This document shows positions 33,868-44,859 of a stretch of DNA of 64,000 bases, piece by piece (positions within the stretch are counted from its first letter, which is position 1; each line of letters begins with the position of its first letter). Source of the stretch: Tolypocladium sp. Sup5 PDA-1. Lineage: Eukaryota; Ascomycota; Sordariomycetes; Hypocreales; Ophiocordycipitaceae. The position numbers and the translations under genes are program-made. The stretch spans positions 1-64,000 of the forward strand of contig JPHH03000102.1 in the NCBI GenBank assembly GCA_000750105.3, in the 5' to 3' direction. A model generated the notes under the pieces. The model was not told where the DNA came from. It saw only the letters and a program-made list of their open reading frames with translations, and did not search any database.

Positions 33868-35109
33868 ATGGGAGACGTAATAAGTAGCTCTATTGCCCAA
33901 CCTTCCATACCGTCAGTCTTGCTAGACATCGGCAATGCCCCGGACAAAGACGACGCGGATTTTATATCGTTCATCACAACCACCCCTCTATCGGGTAGAT
34001 CTGCCGCAATAATGGCAAGGGTCCCATACAGGATATTAGGCCCCATAGTCGTCCTCCTGGCCTTCATCTACCTCATGTTTAGATTCTTTTCGCCCTATCT
34101 AATCCCGACGCATGACAGCATTTATCGCACCTTCGGAGGGCCCTTGGGCACAGCCATCCCCAACCAGGTGCATTTCGTTTACATCCTCAACGATCCCGAC
34201 AACGACTTTAGCTTCCAGTTTAGCCATTTCTTGACTATGTACGCTGCATGGTACTACTGGCAACCGCGTACCGTTTTCCTTCATAGCAACGCCAATGAAG
34301 CCCCCGTGGCCCGCGCGCGCAACGGGCAGTCAGGTATATGGAACCAACGCATATTCGAAGTCCCCAACGTCCGAGTAAATCATGTATCGGTCCCCACCCA
34401 CGCGAAAAACGGTGCCAAGATCCAGTTCATCGAGCACAAGTCCGACTTTGTTAGGGTCAAAGCGGTCCGCGACTTCGGGGGAGTATACATCGACTTCGAC
34501 GTCCAGCCTCTACGGGACATCAAAGTTCTACGCGAGAGCGGGTTCAAGGCCATCGCCGGAAGGGAGCTTGGCGGCCAAATAAACAGCGGGGTGTTCATGT
34601 CACAGAAGGGCGGAAAGATGATCGAGCTTTGGTTTGAAGGCATGCATGAGGCATACGACGGGGGTTGGACAACCCACAGCAACGCGGTCATCACGCGGGT
34701 CGGCGAGAGGCTAGTTCGAGAACCCGGAGAGATGCTTATTATGGAGCGGGAAGCCTTCGCGCCAGGCAGCTGGAATCCCGACGATTCGTCCAAGTTGTTT
34801 GAGGTCCACAAAGATGCGCCAATCGTCGGCGTCGACCGAGGAGACCTGTTGCCGCTATTCGACGAGGCCTTGACCGACCGTTGGGATCGGCCAGGGGACT
34901 TCCCGACTTGGTCTCAGGACTGGTCCAGGACGTATCTTCTCCATGCGTTCAGGCCCAACCGGTTCGGGATTTCGGACGAGAATTTAGATCCCATCACGCC
35001 ACGCTATGTTCTGGAGAGGCGGAGTAACTTCGCCTGCGCCGTGTACCCCGTTGCAAAGGTGATGTATGAAAAGGGGTTGATTGGGATTAACGACTCGCAT
35101 TTGGGATAA
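33868..35109 (+). CDS. Membrane-anchored DXD glycosyltransferase (Gly_transf_sug-like)
   Basis: Single exon of 413 codons with no lesion. A transmembrane anchor lies at about residues 53-73 (YRILGPIVVLLAFIYLMFRF). The lumenal domain begins IPNQVHFVYILNDP, followed by FLTMYAAWYYWQPRTVFLHS. The donor-site motif FVRVKAVRDFGGVYIDFDVQ holds the DXD (DFD near residue 208), then INSGVFMSQKGGKMIELWF. The Met at 34012, nearer the anchor (MARVPYRILG), is an alternative start. It is divergent to the GT32 gene at 31249, and both are intact inside a region of dead genes. They may act together, for example on a glycolipid or glycosylated metabolite, but this is conjecture. Confidence 0.85.
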   Translation: MGDVISSSIAQPSIPSVLLDIGNAPDKDDADFISFITTTPLSGRSAAIMARVPYRILGPIVVLLAFIYLMFRFFSPYLIPTHDSIYRTFGGPLGTAIPNQVHFVYILNDPDNDFSFQFSHFLTMYAAWYYWQPRTVFLHSNANEAPVARARNGQSGIWNQRIFEVPNVRVNHVSVPTHAKNGAKIQFIEHKSDFVRVKAVRDFGGVYIDFDVQPLRDIKVLRESGFKAIAGRELGGQINSGVFMSQKGGKMIELWFEGMHEAYDGGWTTHSNAVITRVGERLVREPGEMLIMEREAFAPGSWNPDDSSKLFEVHKDAPIVGVDRGDLLPLFDEALTDRWDRPGDFPTWSQDWSRTYLLHAFRPNRFGISDENLDPITPRYVLERRSNFACAVYPVAKVMYEKGLIGINDSHLG

Positions 35110-35258
35110 TGCGCCTTCATGCTCCTATTTGTACCTTTTTAGGACAACGTGAGCTCCCACGACTATAGGCCTTGTGGTTTTACAAAGGCTGACAGGACTT
35201 CAACCCAATGCAACTGCGGCACCAACAGGCGACTGCACATCGCTTAAGAGCCAATGGT

Positions 35259-35600
35259 TTAAGAAGTAACGGTTTTATAATGGAGTACCTGACGTATCGG
35301 CCCGCTATGACTGAATGTACGTTGGCGACAATTGAGCCGTATGATGGGGAGATACTTCGACTTAATGGTCTCTTTGTCCCAGCTCATCGACGGCAATATG
35401 TCCTCGACGACGGTGAATCCATTCTTGTCCAGTTCAAAAGACTTGCCGCTGCCCCTTATGTCGACTATTCTTTGCTCCGGTCGGAGCGACAACTCGACGG
35501 GCGATATCGTTTTGGGATGGCTCCTTCGGTATTTCATTAATGAAGGACTAGATGTACACCTGGTGTCAAAGAGACTCTTAGACTCAGCTCTGAGCTTCAT
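35259..35600 (-). pseudogene. AsaB/CmcJ-like hydroxylase/desaturase, N-terminal fragment
   Basis: Open frame reading SPVELSLRPEQRIVDIRGSG, KSFELDKNGFTVVEDIL, then WDKETIKSKYLPII, after which similarity is lost and a stop follows. The block DIRG..x..F.LDKNGF followed by a Tyr-Pro-rich segment is the N-terminal signature of fungal CmcJ/AsaB/NvfI-type proteins, a family of oxygenase-like enzymes from secondary-metabolite clusters (usually about 270-300 residues). The iron-binding core that follows in intact members is missing. It is a truncated relic unless an intron and distant exon were overlooked. Confidence 0.55.
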
Positions 35601-35609
35601 TGGACAATA

Positions 35610-36715
35610 GTAGCCTTTCCAGTCTACAGTGATTACTGATTTAGGTAATATTGTGACAAACTGTTTCCAAGCATACCTATTTTACAATACCCTCGTGCCT
35701 AAGATGTGCGGGATCTTAGTTGCGCAGAGTAGTATATAAGTCGGCGAGGTAAAATAAGGACACTCCACGAGCATTTCACCCATACAAATAGACACACATA
35801 CATGCTTTCTTTTTTACCTACTTATCTCACGTGCTTAGCAGTAAGAATCCCCGCTGCCAACAATGGTGCAAGATCAGTGTGCAAGCCTAAGACACATAGA
35901 GTGGAGGGATAAGTTCCGGACAGAGAAACGAACCCAATACTCCATTGATCCGCCAGAGGGAAAGGAGAAGCAAAACTTCGTCCTGTCTTATGCCCCACGA
36001 TGCCAGCCATTACCGGCCGAAAGGTAAACCCCCCGCATCTCGGATGTCCCGATTTGGCACCCCCCGATAGCTATGGCAGAACACGTCGATTGCGCCGAGC
36101 TTTGATAAGCAACCCACGATAAAGTACGTCTTGCATAATTACGTGTATGGGCTTATGAAAGAAATTTTGAGCAAGTAATGAATTACAACACAACGCGCGA
36201 GGCGTAAGGATTCAAGTGTGTGTGCAAAGCGTCGGCGCCTAGGCCGACGCTCGGGCTATTATTCTGCACGCCACTTACTACTCGTACACTCTTGATCTGG
36301 ATTGGCACTGATGAAGGAAACGGCATGCATCTTTTCGGTAGATATCCGCATCCAGAACCCCCGACTAGAGTACGCATGCCTGTTAATGCATGTTTTCAAG
36401 GGCCAAGAGCAACACCAGTATTCATTCCTCTGCTTCTCTCGAACTCACCAAACCAGAAGTGCAGGAGGAGGTCTGCACGACTGGGACTTTCATGACAGCC
36501 ATTGTGTCGCACTAGCCACCTGGGCTAAACGAAAGCGAAGTGCACACCACACCCGATAGTGGTGTGTATAGTACTTTCTCCAGTGTGACACATTGTCTCT
36601 CTTCTGTTTTGCCTGAGGAATCACTTCATTTTTTGCGTCTATTCGATCTTGAACCTTTAACGTCTTGTTACTCTGTTGGCCTGGTATTTGACTCTCACCT
36701 CTATAAGAGTAAACA
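35610..36715. other. Intergenic, no gene recognised
   Basis: Upstream region of the P450 pseudogene at 36716. Contains a short inverted repeat CACACCAC..GTGGTGTG near 36542-36566. Confidence 0.45.
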
Positions 36716-38541
36716 ATGCTAGGTACTCACGGCATGTTCGAGGCTCGATGGATGCTGCTTTGGCGGGCTATCGGTGGCCTCGTAGCATTCGTACTGGCAA
36801 AAACTTTTTACCAAACTGTTAAGAATCAGGCGGAGGCACAAATAACTCGCGGCTCAAGGCATTGTTAGTTTTACCTCGCAATTAGATCCGTCATTTTATT
36901 TCGCTATAAGTTTCTCAAGCTAATTGTTGTGATTCGACATTACTAGCCTATGCTGCCGCACTCATGGCTCCTATGTCATCTTCCCATCGTTGCATAATTA
37001 AAGAACGATATACCGCCTGATATTAGTTTCATTGCTTTCCATGGCTGGCTGGCAGCAAAAGTAAAGAAACATTTCCCGGACCTGGACGAGGTACCGCCCG
37101 TGGTTTACCTCGACATGTGGCCTTTCCTCAAGTGCCCCGTTGTCATAGTCTTTGATCTCACGTTATCGGCCAACTCCATGGCCAACCGAAGTCTTTAAAA
37201 ACACTTAATAACGAGAGACTTCCTGAAGCCTCTGATGGACGGTCTCGATATACTTTCATCTCACGGCGAACTTTGGAAGAAGTGGCGCTCGACGTTGAAC
37301 CCGGGGTTTAGCCCTCTCAACATTGTGGCAATGATCCCAGAGCTTCTCGAGGAGATGCTCACCTTCTCCGAAAATTTAGAGAGGAGCACAGGCAATGCTG
37401 GATCGTGGGGTCCCATGTTCCAGCTCCAGGAGCGAAATACGCACCTGACTTTGGACGTCATTTTCCGAGCATCTATGTAAGCCGGTATTCCCCCTTAGTT
37501 AGACTTGATAGATGCTGACATTATGGTTGGTCAAAGCGGTAACCGTCTTTATGAGCAGACAAGTCCCAACGGAAGCCCGCTCAAAATGGCGTTGCTGGAC
37601 CTGATTCATCTGATGGAAGCCGGTGGTGATGTGGCGCGCTCTCTGTTCAGTATTGGACATATGCCATGGCACAAATGGGGCATCGCACGAAACAACCACA
37701 AGATGGGGGAACAGCTGCTTCCAGACGTGGAGAAATCCTTCAACGCCGGACATTCGACATTGAAGAAGACGACGTTGCTTACCCAAACGCTAAATACATC
37801 GAGGAAGAAACTGGTTAAAAGATCGTGTCCCTGTCCTCGCTGGATAAAGACTCGTATCGATCTCTGATGAGGAAACTCAAAGTCCTCATTTTGGCTGGAT
37901 TTGAGACGACTTCGGCCATTCTGTGCTGGATATTCAAGGAACTTCAGGACAACCCCGAATGCATGGCTAAGGTGCGAGCCGAGCATGAAGTCGTCCTGGG
38001 CATCGACCCGAACAAGGCAGCGGATATTCTGAGAGAGTCGCCGCATCTTTTGAACGCGATTCCTTATACGCAAGCCGTTGTGAGAGAAACACTGAGATTG
38101 TATCCCCTCACATTTGCCATTAGGCAAGGAGCCCCTGGTAAGTCTATGGTAAGAAGCTTGGCTCCCGGGCAAGACGTGTTGGATTATTCCAGCGTAAATG
38201 AGCTGACCTTCTGGTGTTACTCGGCAAGATTACTTCCTCAAAGTACCTGGTCCTCCAACGAAGTATCCCACGGATGGTTTCGGCATCTGGGACGCCATCA
38301 GTTGGACGCAGCGAAACCCAGCTATCTGCCCGCGTGCAAACGAATTTGTCCCCGACCACTGGCTCGTGCCTCAAGGCAACCGCTTGCATCCTCCTAAGGA
38401 CGACTTCCGCACCTTCGGTCTGGGGCAGCGGAACTGTATTGGCCAGGAGTTGGCTGTTATAGAGGCCAAGCTGGTCCTTGTCATTTGTGCCCGCAAGTTC
38501 GACATTGAGGAGGCCTGGGACAAGTGGGATGAGAAACAATG
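36716..38541 (+). pseudogene. Cytochrome P450, nearly full length but inactivated
   Basis: The N-terminal anchor is at 36716 (MLGTHGMFEARWMLLW). Then YLDMWPFLK near 37108, FLKPLMDGLDILSSHGELWK and STLNPGFSPLNIVAMIPELL (37220-37345). I-helix LILAGFETTSAILCW (oxygen-binding AGFET) near 37890, ExxR in VVRETLRLYP near 38080, and haem-binding FGLGQRNCIGQEL near 38415 with the thiolate Cys present. Lesions: TAA at 37196-37198 and TAA at 37816-37818, both consistent with CAA to TAA, a frameshift near 37760-37790, and further frame changes around 38160-38290 beyond what introns explain. The order of motifs and length (about 520 residues) are typical of fungal class II P450s. Catalytic motifs survive, so loss may be recent. 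Confidence 0.75.
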
Positions 38542-39545
38542 AGTTTTCGGAGACTTGCCGACATTCTGCCATGGTATTTGCGCCAGGATAACCTGAAAGT
38601 GGACTACTATTTTTCGAGAATAGTGCCAAAGAGCTGACCTGTGGTGCTTTCACAGTCCCAACAATCCCAAGCACACAGTCAATGGACAACGTTTGTACCC
38701 GGCCGGGCTTGGTACAATGCATCCAAAGGACCATATGCCCGTCCATGTTAGGATGCGAAGACCTGACAAGAGGACTAAGGCGGAAGTGACGACATTCCCT
38801 GAGAAGGAGACTCCAGAATGCCCCCCCACCCCCCCCCCCCCCCCCCAACCCAAACGACGTAGGGTTGTGTATCCTACTACACTGATAATGTGTGGTATCA
38901 GAATAATTGCCAAGCTTTTAAGTGGTTTGTAATGTTCTCATGCAAGTAGCTGGAAAAGATTGGATAGTTGGAATGACCGAACTTGTCAAGTCTCGTTTTC
39001 CCAATATCGTGTTACATTTGCATCGGAACACTGTCTAAACTTAACAAAGACACGACTAGTAAAGCGAGACAGCGATGCAAGTACGTGAGTTGTCGAAAAA
39101 TGAAACTAGAGTCAAAGACTGAAATGTTCTTCTGAGTAATGTAGACATTAAAAACACAAAAGATCGACTTTCTCGCTTCCAGCAATCACATACACCCATG
39201 TTTCGCTTCCTCCTGTCAATGTCGCGTAGCTGTGAAATAATTGCTGTTCCGTTTGCGGAAGCGCCCGGCCCGATGCGATGGTACCTAGCGGCGCCACCGA
39301 CGTGATATGAGAATAAGCACTAGATATGCATGTAAACTCATCCGTTGCCCATCACTAGTGCTTACAAGGATGTTCCTCGATTATGGACTTTACCCGACCT
39401 AGTGAGGGGAATAAGCGAGCCCACGTTTACACAAGAGGACGTATTTGTTCTTATCTAGCCCATGATTTCCGATCACTTGCCCCAGTTGTCCGCATCTCGG
39501 CTCGATTTACCCATTGATACCTCAGATAGGAGATCTACCGCTACC
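38542..39545. other. Intergenic with poly-C tract
   Basis: Holds a long C-rich run at about 38820-38847, broken by one A, and an inverted repeat with 11-bp arms (near 39314-39325 and 39351-39363, AAGCACTAG / CTAGTGCTT). No gene recognised. Confidence 0.5.
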
Positions 39546-40309
39546 ATGGTTCTCAAGCTCTATGGCTCCGCCATGTCTACCGCCCGGGTGTTAACTGTCA
39601 TTCTGGAGAAAGAGCTGCCCTACGAGCATGTCCTCATCGATATAGCGAAGGGAGACCAGAAGAGCGAGGAGTACAAGAAGCTACAGCCTTTTGGGAAGGT
39701 ACCTGTACTGGATGATGGCGGATTCATTATCTTTGAGAGTAGGGCTATCTGCAAGTATCTCGCGAGGCAAGTACTTCTTGAGACGAGCGGTGCGGCAAAG
39801 ATGATGGAGCTTTTGCTGATCTGAGCTAGGACGTATCCCTCCGGAGCGAAATTGATGCCAAACGACGATGAGGCCTATGGTCGCTTTGAGCAAGCCTGTT
39901 CTGTCGAGCAGAGTTACTTCGCCGCCGCTGCAGAGACGCTAGGCACTGAACTCTTCATTAAAAAGTACGTGTATCCCTTTTGAATTGCTTCTTGCATAAC
40001 TTGGCTAATCGGAGGACAAATAGGGCCAAAGGGCTTGGGCCCCCAGACGAAGCCAGAGTGTCTCAGGCCGAGGCGGATCTTGAAGCCGTTTTTGCCTACT
40101 ACGACAAGATCCTGGCCCATCAGAAATACATCGCCGGAGAAGAGCTTACTTTGGCGGACCTGTTCCACTTGCCTAATGGCGCGGCTTTGAGAGCAGGGAA
40201 ATGGATTAAGCTATTCGAGAAATACCAGAATGTAGGCAGATGGTTCAAGGGTTTGCAGGAGAGGAAGACCTGGATCAAGGCTGCTAGAGTGGCGGGAGCA
40301 CTGCCTTAA
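39546..40309 (+). CDS. Glutathione S-transferase
   Basis: Three exons, 39546-39766, 39830-39964 and 40024-40309, total 642 bases, 213 residues. The N-terminal thioredoxin fold reads MVLKLYGSAMSTARVLTVIL with the Ser likely to contact glutathione, then FGKVPVLDDGGFIIFESRAI, i.e. the cis-Pro (VPVL) and the ES motif binding gamma-glutamyl. The C-terminal helical domain includes HQKYIAGEELTLADLFHLPN with the conserved N-capping box. The first intron (39767-39829) is read as a GC-AG intron (GCAAGT..CTAG), because only this choice keeps frame. A 5'-extended frame starting 39462 is possible but lacks GST character. Likely detoxifies electrophiles or participates in natural-product biosynthesis. Intact, unlike both neighbours. 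Confidence 0.9.
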
Positions 40310-40379
40310 TAAGACGTGGTATTGTACCATAATATCTACAACTACCCACGAATACAGAGGAAGGGGTTCTGTTGTGCGA

Positions 40380-41288
40380 TGGGCCTACATACAGACACCC
40401 GTCCCCTACCGTCGGCTCTTAAGGTGGAAACTCGGCATCGCATCTCCTGCGAGTTCATGTGGTTCCGTCTGGTTTGCGCTGAGGTATCTGTCATTGATGC
40501 TGGGTCTGCTCCAGAGCACACCGAAAAAGTCTTTGCTACACCAGACGTACTCAAAGCCTGCACACCCATGGAGGTTTTAGAGCGCATGCACATGGTTGCG
40601 GCCGGGCATATTCTAAAGCGGAAAGCCACGGAGCGGATCGACGACATCGACCTACAAGGGACGTACGAGGTTAACGAGATGTTGCAAAAGGCCGCGGCCT
40701 TGATGCCACCGCAATGGTGGCTAGAGATCGCGCATACTGAGCCTCCCGTTAGAAATGGTGAAGAAGCGCTTGGGACTCTCCGCGTTATGCATAAGTTCAC
40801 ACACCACCACCTCCTGGTACTGCTCCATTTGCCCTATATAACGATGGCTGGCCCCTACGAGCGGCGTGAGCTATGACTATAGCAAGATGACGGCTACGAA
40901 CGCTAGTCGGGCAACTGTTGCCCAGTCCGTGGCTTTTCGTGACGCTACCTCGGCTGCTGACTACTGCCATGGTATTGACGTCGGCGTTTCGGTGGCGTGC
41001 ACGACGCTATGTGTTGCACATATCGAAGCATGTCGTCCGCAGAAACCGCCCAATTCTATCAAAGGCTACTCCGTCCTCCAATCCCTTGAGCATCAGTGAC
41101 TGAGCGATCGCACACTGCTCGAGCGAACGCTAGAGATGATGGTGACGAGATCCCGTGAGACCGATGATGGTATGGCAGAGAGGGTCTCTAGCATCCTCCA
41201 ACAACTTCTCATCGTCGAGTGCCATGCGGCGCGGGGCGGTTGTTACCAGGTCAGCATGTCTTCAATAATAGACAAAGATGAGAATTAA
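40380..41288 (+). pseudogene. Fungal-specific transcription factor (fungal_trans), 5'-truncated and inactivated
   Basis: Pieces read CEFMWFRLVCA, RYLSLMLGLLQSTP (other frame), ACTPMEVLERMHMVAAGHIL, HHHLLVLLHLPYITMAGPYE, then after a one-base frame change YDYSKMTATNASR, GIDVGVSVACTTLCVAHIEA, and after TGA at 41097-41099, DRTLLERTLEMM and RVSSILQQLL. This is the order of the middle homology and C-terminal helices of Zn2Cys6-type regulators. No zinc cluster is found upstream. Lesions: a pair of opposite frameshifts within 40475-40540, one frameshift near 40870 and a nonsense codon. It lies between the GST gene and an LTR block, which may have displaced its 5' end. Confidence 0.6.
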
Positions 41289-41365
41289 CCATCCAGCGAG
41301 GCAGAAATTATATCGGATAGCCCCGGAGCTTTTTAATTTAACTATTAGTACGGCCCTAGCATAGA

Positions 41366-42040
41366 TGTTACGACCCAGGCCAACAGGCCACGGGATGGGC
41401 CGGCTATGCAGGCGCTAATGCAGGCTACACGGAATAATGGTCGGAACGATAGACTAATAGAACGAGACGTACCCAAGGCAGACGGTAATCTAGCGATAAA
41501 TCACCGTACGCACTTTGTCGAGGCGGAGAGCCGGACCTAGGCTCCGGGCTCCAGGCTCCGGGCCCCGGGCACGGGGCTAGAAACGTGGCCTCTTCGGGCA
41601 GGGTTCAGGGTTTTCTCCTGCACACGCACACACACACACATTCGTTATTCATCACGGGCGTCAGCCTTTTCCTTCTTCCTAGGCAGGTCCTAGCTATGAA
41701 TTCAATCCCTCTTTTGCCCTATCTTTTGCCTCTTTTTGCCTTGCCCTCCGGTAGTCCATCGTGTGTTCACTTTGCCTCAACAAAGCACCCGGCGCGTTAA
41801 GTAATCCTATACGGGATCACTTACACGTGCAAGCGTGTTATATAAAGACGCCTAGTATATAGAGCCCCCTAATTTCCTTACTATAGTATAGATACCTAGC
41901 TAGCTTTTAATATAATTTACTATTGTTTACTTAATACTTAGTTATAATCTCTAATCTATTACCTACGTAATATAACGCCCTAACTTTTCTACTAATATAA
42001 ACCTCTGGTTTATCCCTTAGGAATAACTAAACTATTATAG
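41366..42040 (+). repeat. LTR-related sequence, divergent subfamily
   Basis: The first 90 bp (TGTTACGACCCAGGCCAACA) match the start of the chromovirus LTR, and the last 160 bp (TAGTATATAGAGCCCCCTAA to TTTATCCCTTAGGAATAA) match its 3' part. The middle 360 bp are different and include CCGGGCTCC repeats and a (CA)n run at 41623-41640. Either a divergent LTR or two fragments with an insertion between them. Confidence 0.6.
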
Positions 42041-42173
42041 AGACGACCTACCTCAATTACATAAGTGTTTCGGGCCCGAGTATAATGGAAATAAGCGAAT
42101 GAGACCGGCTAGAGTTAGAGACTAATACTATATAGTATCGAAAAGTAAAGGGGACCTCCCTAGGTCCTAATAG

Positions 42174-42609
42174 TGTTACGACCCAGGCTAACGGGCCGCG
42201 GGATGGGCCGGCTATGCAGGCGCTAATGTAGGCTGCACGGAACAATGGTCGGCACGACGGACCAATGGGCGCAGGAGCGACAGGATCACCAGGATCATGT
42301 AGATGATCTAGGTGAGCCCATGCGATCCGGCTTATCGGTCGCGACGGGATCATAGAGATGATCCAAGCGATCCTCTGTGATCCAAGGGATCACGGCTAGT
42401 ATATAGGACCCCCCAATTTCCTCACCATAGCATAGATACCTCGCTAGCTTTCAATACTTATTGTTACTCACCATAACATTCTTAGTTACGATCTACTATC
42501 CGGGACATCCGATCTATCACTATCGTGACAAGACCATTCAACGGCTACGCCCTGACCTACCTGCCAACATAAACCTCCGGTTTATCCCTTAGGAACCTAA
42601 ACCGTCACA
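42174..42609 (+). repeat. Solo LTR of the chromovirus, with target-site duplication
   Basis: 436 bp starting TGTTACGACC and ending ACCGTCACA, flanked on both sides by AATAG (42169-42173 and 42610-42614). This exact 5-bp duplication proves the LTR borders and indicates excision of the internal region by LTR-LTR recombination. CpA and TpG dinucleotides are retained, in contrast to the copies at 4008 and 9621. Confidence 0.95.
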
Positions 42610-42614
42610 AATAG

Positions 42615-43020
42615 GTATACGGGCCCCGTACGATTATTATAAGCGTCGGCGGCAACTACTAAAGGCAACCACTAAAGAGGTAATTAAACCGCTATAGCTG
42701 CACTATAAATTACCTACCTTACTACTAAACAGGATATTATATCTAACCATATAGACTACTAGCCTTACTAGCCCGCTAGCTTGCAGGATTAAATGCAAGG
42801 CTACTGCCTCGCTGACTTACTGCCTCGCTAACTTACTGCTTTGCTAGCTTGCTGGGCTGCTGGCTTGCTAGGTTAAATGCAAGCCTATTATCTCGCTGCC
42901 TTACGGCCTACTAACGTTACTGCCCTTGCCAAGCTACTTACGTGACGTGCGCTTGGGGATAGGTAGCTGCTAACGCTAAATTACAGTGGTTTAGTTACAG
43001 CCTTAGTGGTTGCCTTCAGT
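42615..43020. repeat. AT-rich repeat-derived DNA with CTTGCTGG-type tandem units
   Basis: Between about 42770 and 42900, degenerate units of GCTTGCTGGCTTGCTAGG / CTGCCTCGCTAACTTA recur. RIP-like composition on the left. No gene. Confidence 0.5.
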
Positions 43021-43446
43021 AGCCGCCGACGCTTACATCATACTCGTATGGCACTGTGGGTGCCTGGAGATACGGAAATATTTCGCCCAAAGGAATTTCT
43101 CTGGAGTCCACACTCTAGAGCCCCCAATCGCAATTATCAATTCACGGTTCGAAAAATGCAAGGTATGCAAGAGGTCACTTCTGATGCTCTCGAGACACCC
43201 GCAGCAATGGCAAACGGGGGCAAAATCCAAGAACACCAATAAACTTAAATAGAGCCTCCTTCCCAACAAGGTCTGGTTCATTTAGCCTCAGGCGCCAATA
43301 CGACCCCTCTTAAGTTACATCATCCTGATGCAGATATGGTTACACACACTGGCAGCAGCCTGCAGTACCTATTAAATATCCCCCTCTCATATCTGATTCT
43401 GTCATTCACAAGGCAAGTTCCTATGCCGGCAGCATCTTCAGCAATC

Positions 43447-44070
43447 ATGTCTAGCACTGTCCCGACATCTACGTCCGTTATTGAGAGCGTCGTCATCCAT
43501 GCTCCGCTCTCCAGCGTTTGGCACCTTATCAAGCTGAACAGATTTCCTGAGTGGTGGTCTGCGCTGAAAGGATCCGAGGTCGTTAAAGGCGTCAGTGAAG
43601 AAACCGACGTCGTTAAGTGGACCTTCAAGGACGGCACCGTGGTTGAAGTCAAGCAGGAGGCGCACAGCGTAAGTCTGGGGAGCACAAGATCATAGTCCTG
43701 GTGGGAGAGAATTGCGCTTATAGTACGTGCAGACTATCGATCACTACGTAACCTACAGCGCCATCACTTCGACACCCGAGGTTACTTACAGTTCCGTGTT
43801 GAGCACGATTCGCTGCTGGCCTGTGACCTCGGGTAAGTCTGCTAAGGGGACTTTCGTCCAGTGGACTGCAAACTTCTCCGGTGATGCCGATGCCGGTTTG
43901 TATCCCCTACTCCTCCCTCGCTTGGTTTTTTTTTTTTTTTTTTTTACCTCACTCACTTCATCGCTTAATCGTTCCGACGGAGTGCTGACAGCTTTGCAGA
44001 AGTCATTCAGGACGCCAGATACAAGCGCCAGGAGGGTCTTGCTGACTTGGCCAAAGTTGTCGAACGATAG
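43447..44070 (+). CDS. Bet v1/START-like (SRPBCC) small-ligand-binding protein
   Basis: Three exons, 43447-43668, 43733-43895 and 44000-44070, total 456 bases, 151 residues, all introns in frame. Starts MSSTVPTSTSVIESVVIHAP; then SSVWHLIKLNRFPEWWSALK, ETDVVKWTFKDGTVVEVKQE, TIDHYVTYSAITSTPEVTYS, GTFVQWTANFSGDADA and, in the last exon, EVIQDARYKRQEGLADLAKV. The pattern of an N-terminal strand, two helices, an antiparallel sheet and a long C-terminal helix is that of SRPBCC proteins (polyketide cyclase/dehydrase and lipid-transfer relatives). The ligand is unknown; cytosolic, no signal peptide. Intron 2 contains a long T run. An upstream Met at 43423 is an alternative start. Confidence 0.8.
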
Positions 44071-44859
44071 TCAAGGGGAGTACTTATGTATGGAAATTTG
44101 AGATCGTTAGGAGGTCGTTGGAATTTTTGTCCATCACGGAAGGTAGCAACCAGTTACGTCCGATAATTTCCATAGGACATTTATCACTACAGCTCTACTA
44201 CCAGCGTGAGTCCGTAGTGATCGGATCTTGCATGCCCTCCCGAGGCGACCAAGGCTGAGTTAAACGTACGACCGCGCCGTGACCGTCGTCTGGCTGGCGC
44301 AGCGTGGAGGCGAGTACTGAGGTACTACTAGTCATGGGCGTACAATTCGTGAGATGATGGGGAAGAATCTTATGACTTCTCTCTCTTATCTTTTTGAACC
44401 CATTAGAATATAAAGGAGAATTCAATAGCGAGTGGTCAATTCGAACGCTACCTTCTTACATGGCAGAAGCACCAGATCAGAAAGGTGAAGAAGCTTACGT
44501 TCTTCAAAATTGCTGTTCAAACGCTCTTAAATTTAAACGTGTCTAACCCTGCAAAGCGCCTAAGAACAAAAGCGTCATTGCCGAGAACACTCAGCAAACG
44601 CCAATCCAGGCCGAAATCCCTATCACACAGCAGGTCTTGAGATACATACTACTAATAACAGCTAAAAGGCTCAGAGTGTTACGTTTGTCTTTCCTTCCCA
44701 TCGTTAATGCAATTGTCTAGTCTTAGTTTACGAGAAATTTAATTGACATCTGGTCAATACGGGCCGTTTCGCGGGAGAAGCTGTCGCGCATGAAGCCAAT
44801 TATCAATAGTGAAGATGAGCCTATGAGATCACATCGACGATAGACTCGTCTTCTAGAGC
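44071..44859. other. Intergenic, no gene recognised
   Basis: No domain or splice structure seen. Confidence 0.4.

Noticed and set aside
38820..38850. Poly-C tract as a functional element
   Set aside because: Could simply be a simple repeat or sequencing artefact; no paired structure around it.
39312..39365. Inverted repeat AAGCACTAG / CTAGTGCTT as a MITE or terminator
   Set aside because: Arms are only about 11 bp with a 25-bp loop, with no target duplication; could occur by chance.
41366..42041. Target-site duplication ATAGA for the divergent LTR
   Set aside because: The 3' border cannot be fixed, so the apparent match depends on an arbitrary choice of end.
42770..42900. CRISPR-like spacing in the CTTGCTGG repeats
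   Set aside because: Units are degenerate and contiguous with no unique spacers, in a eukaryotic context; simple tandem repeat.
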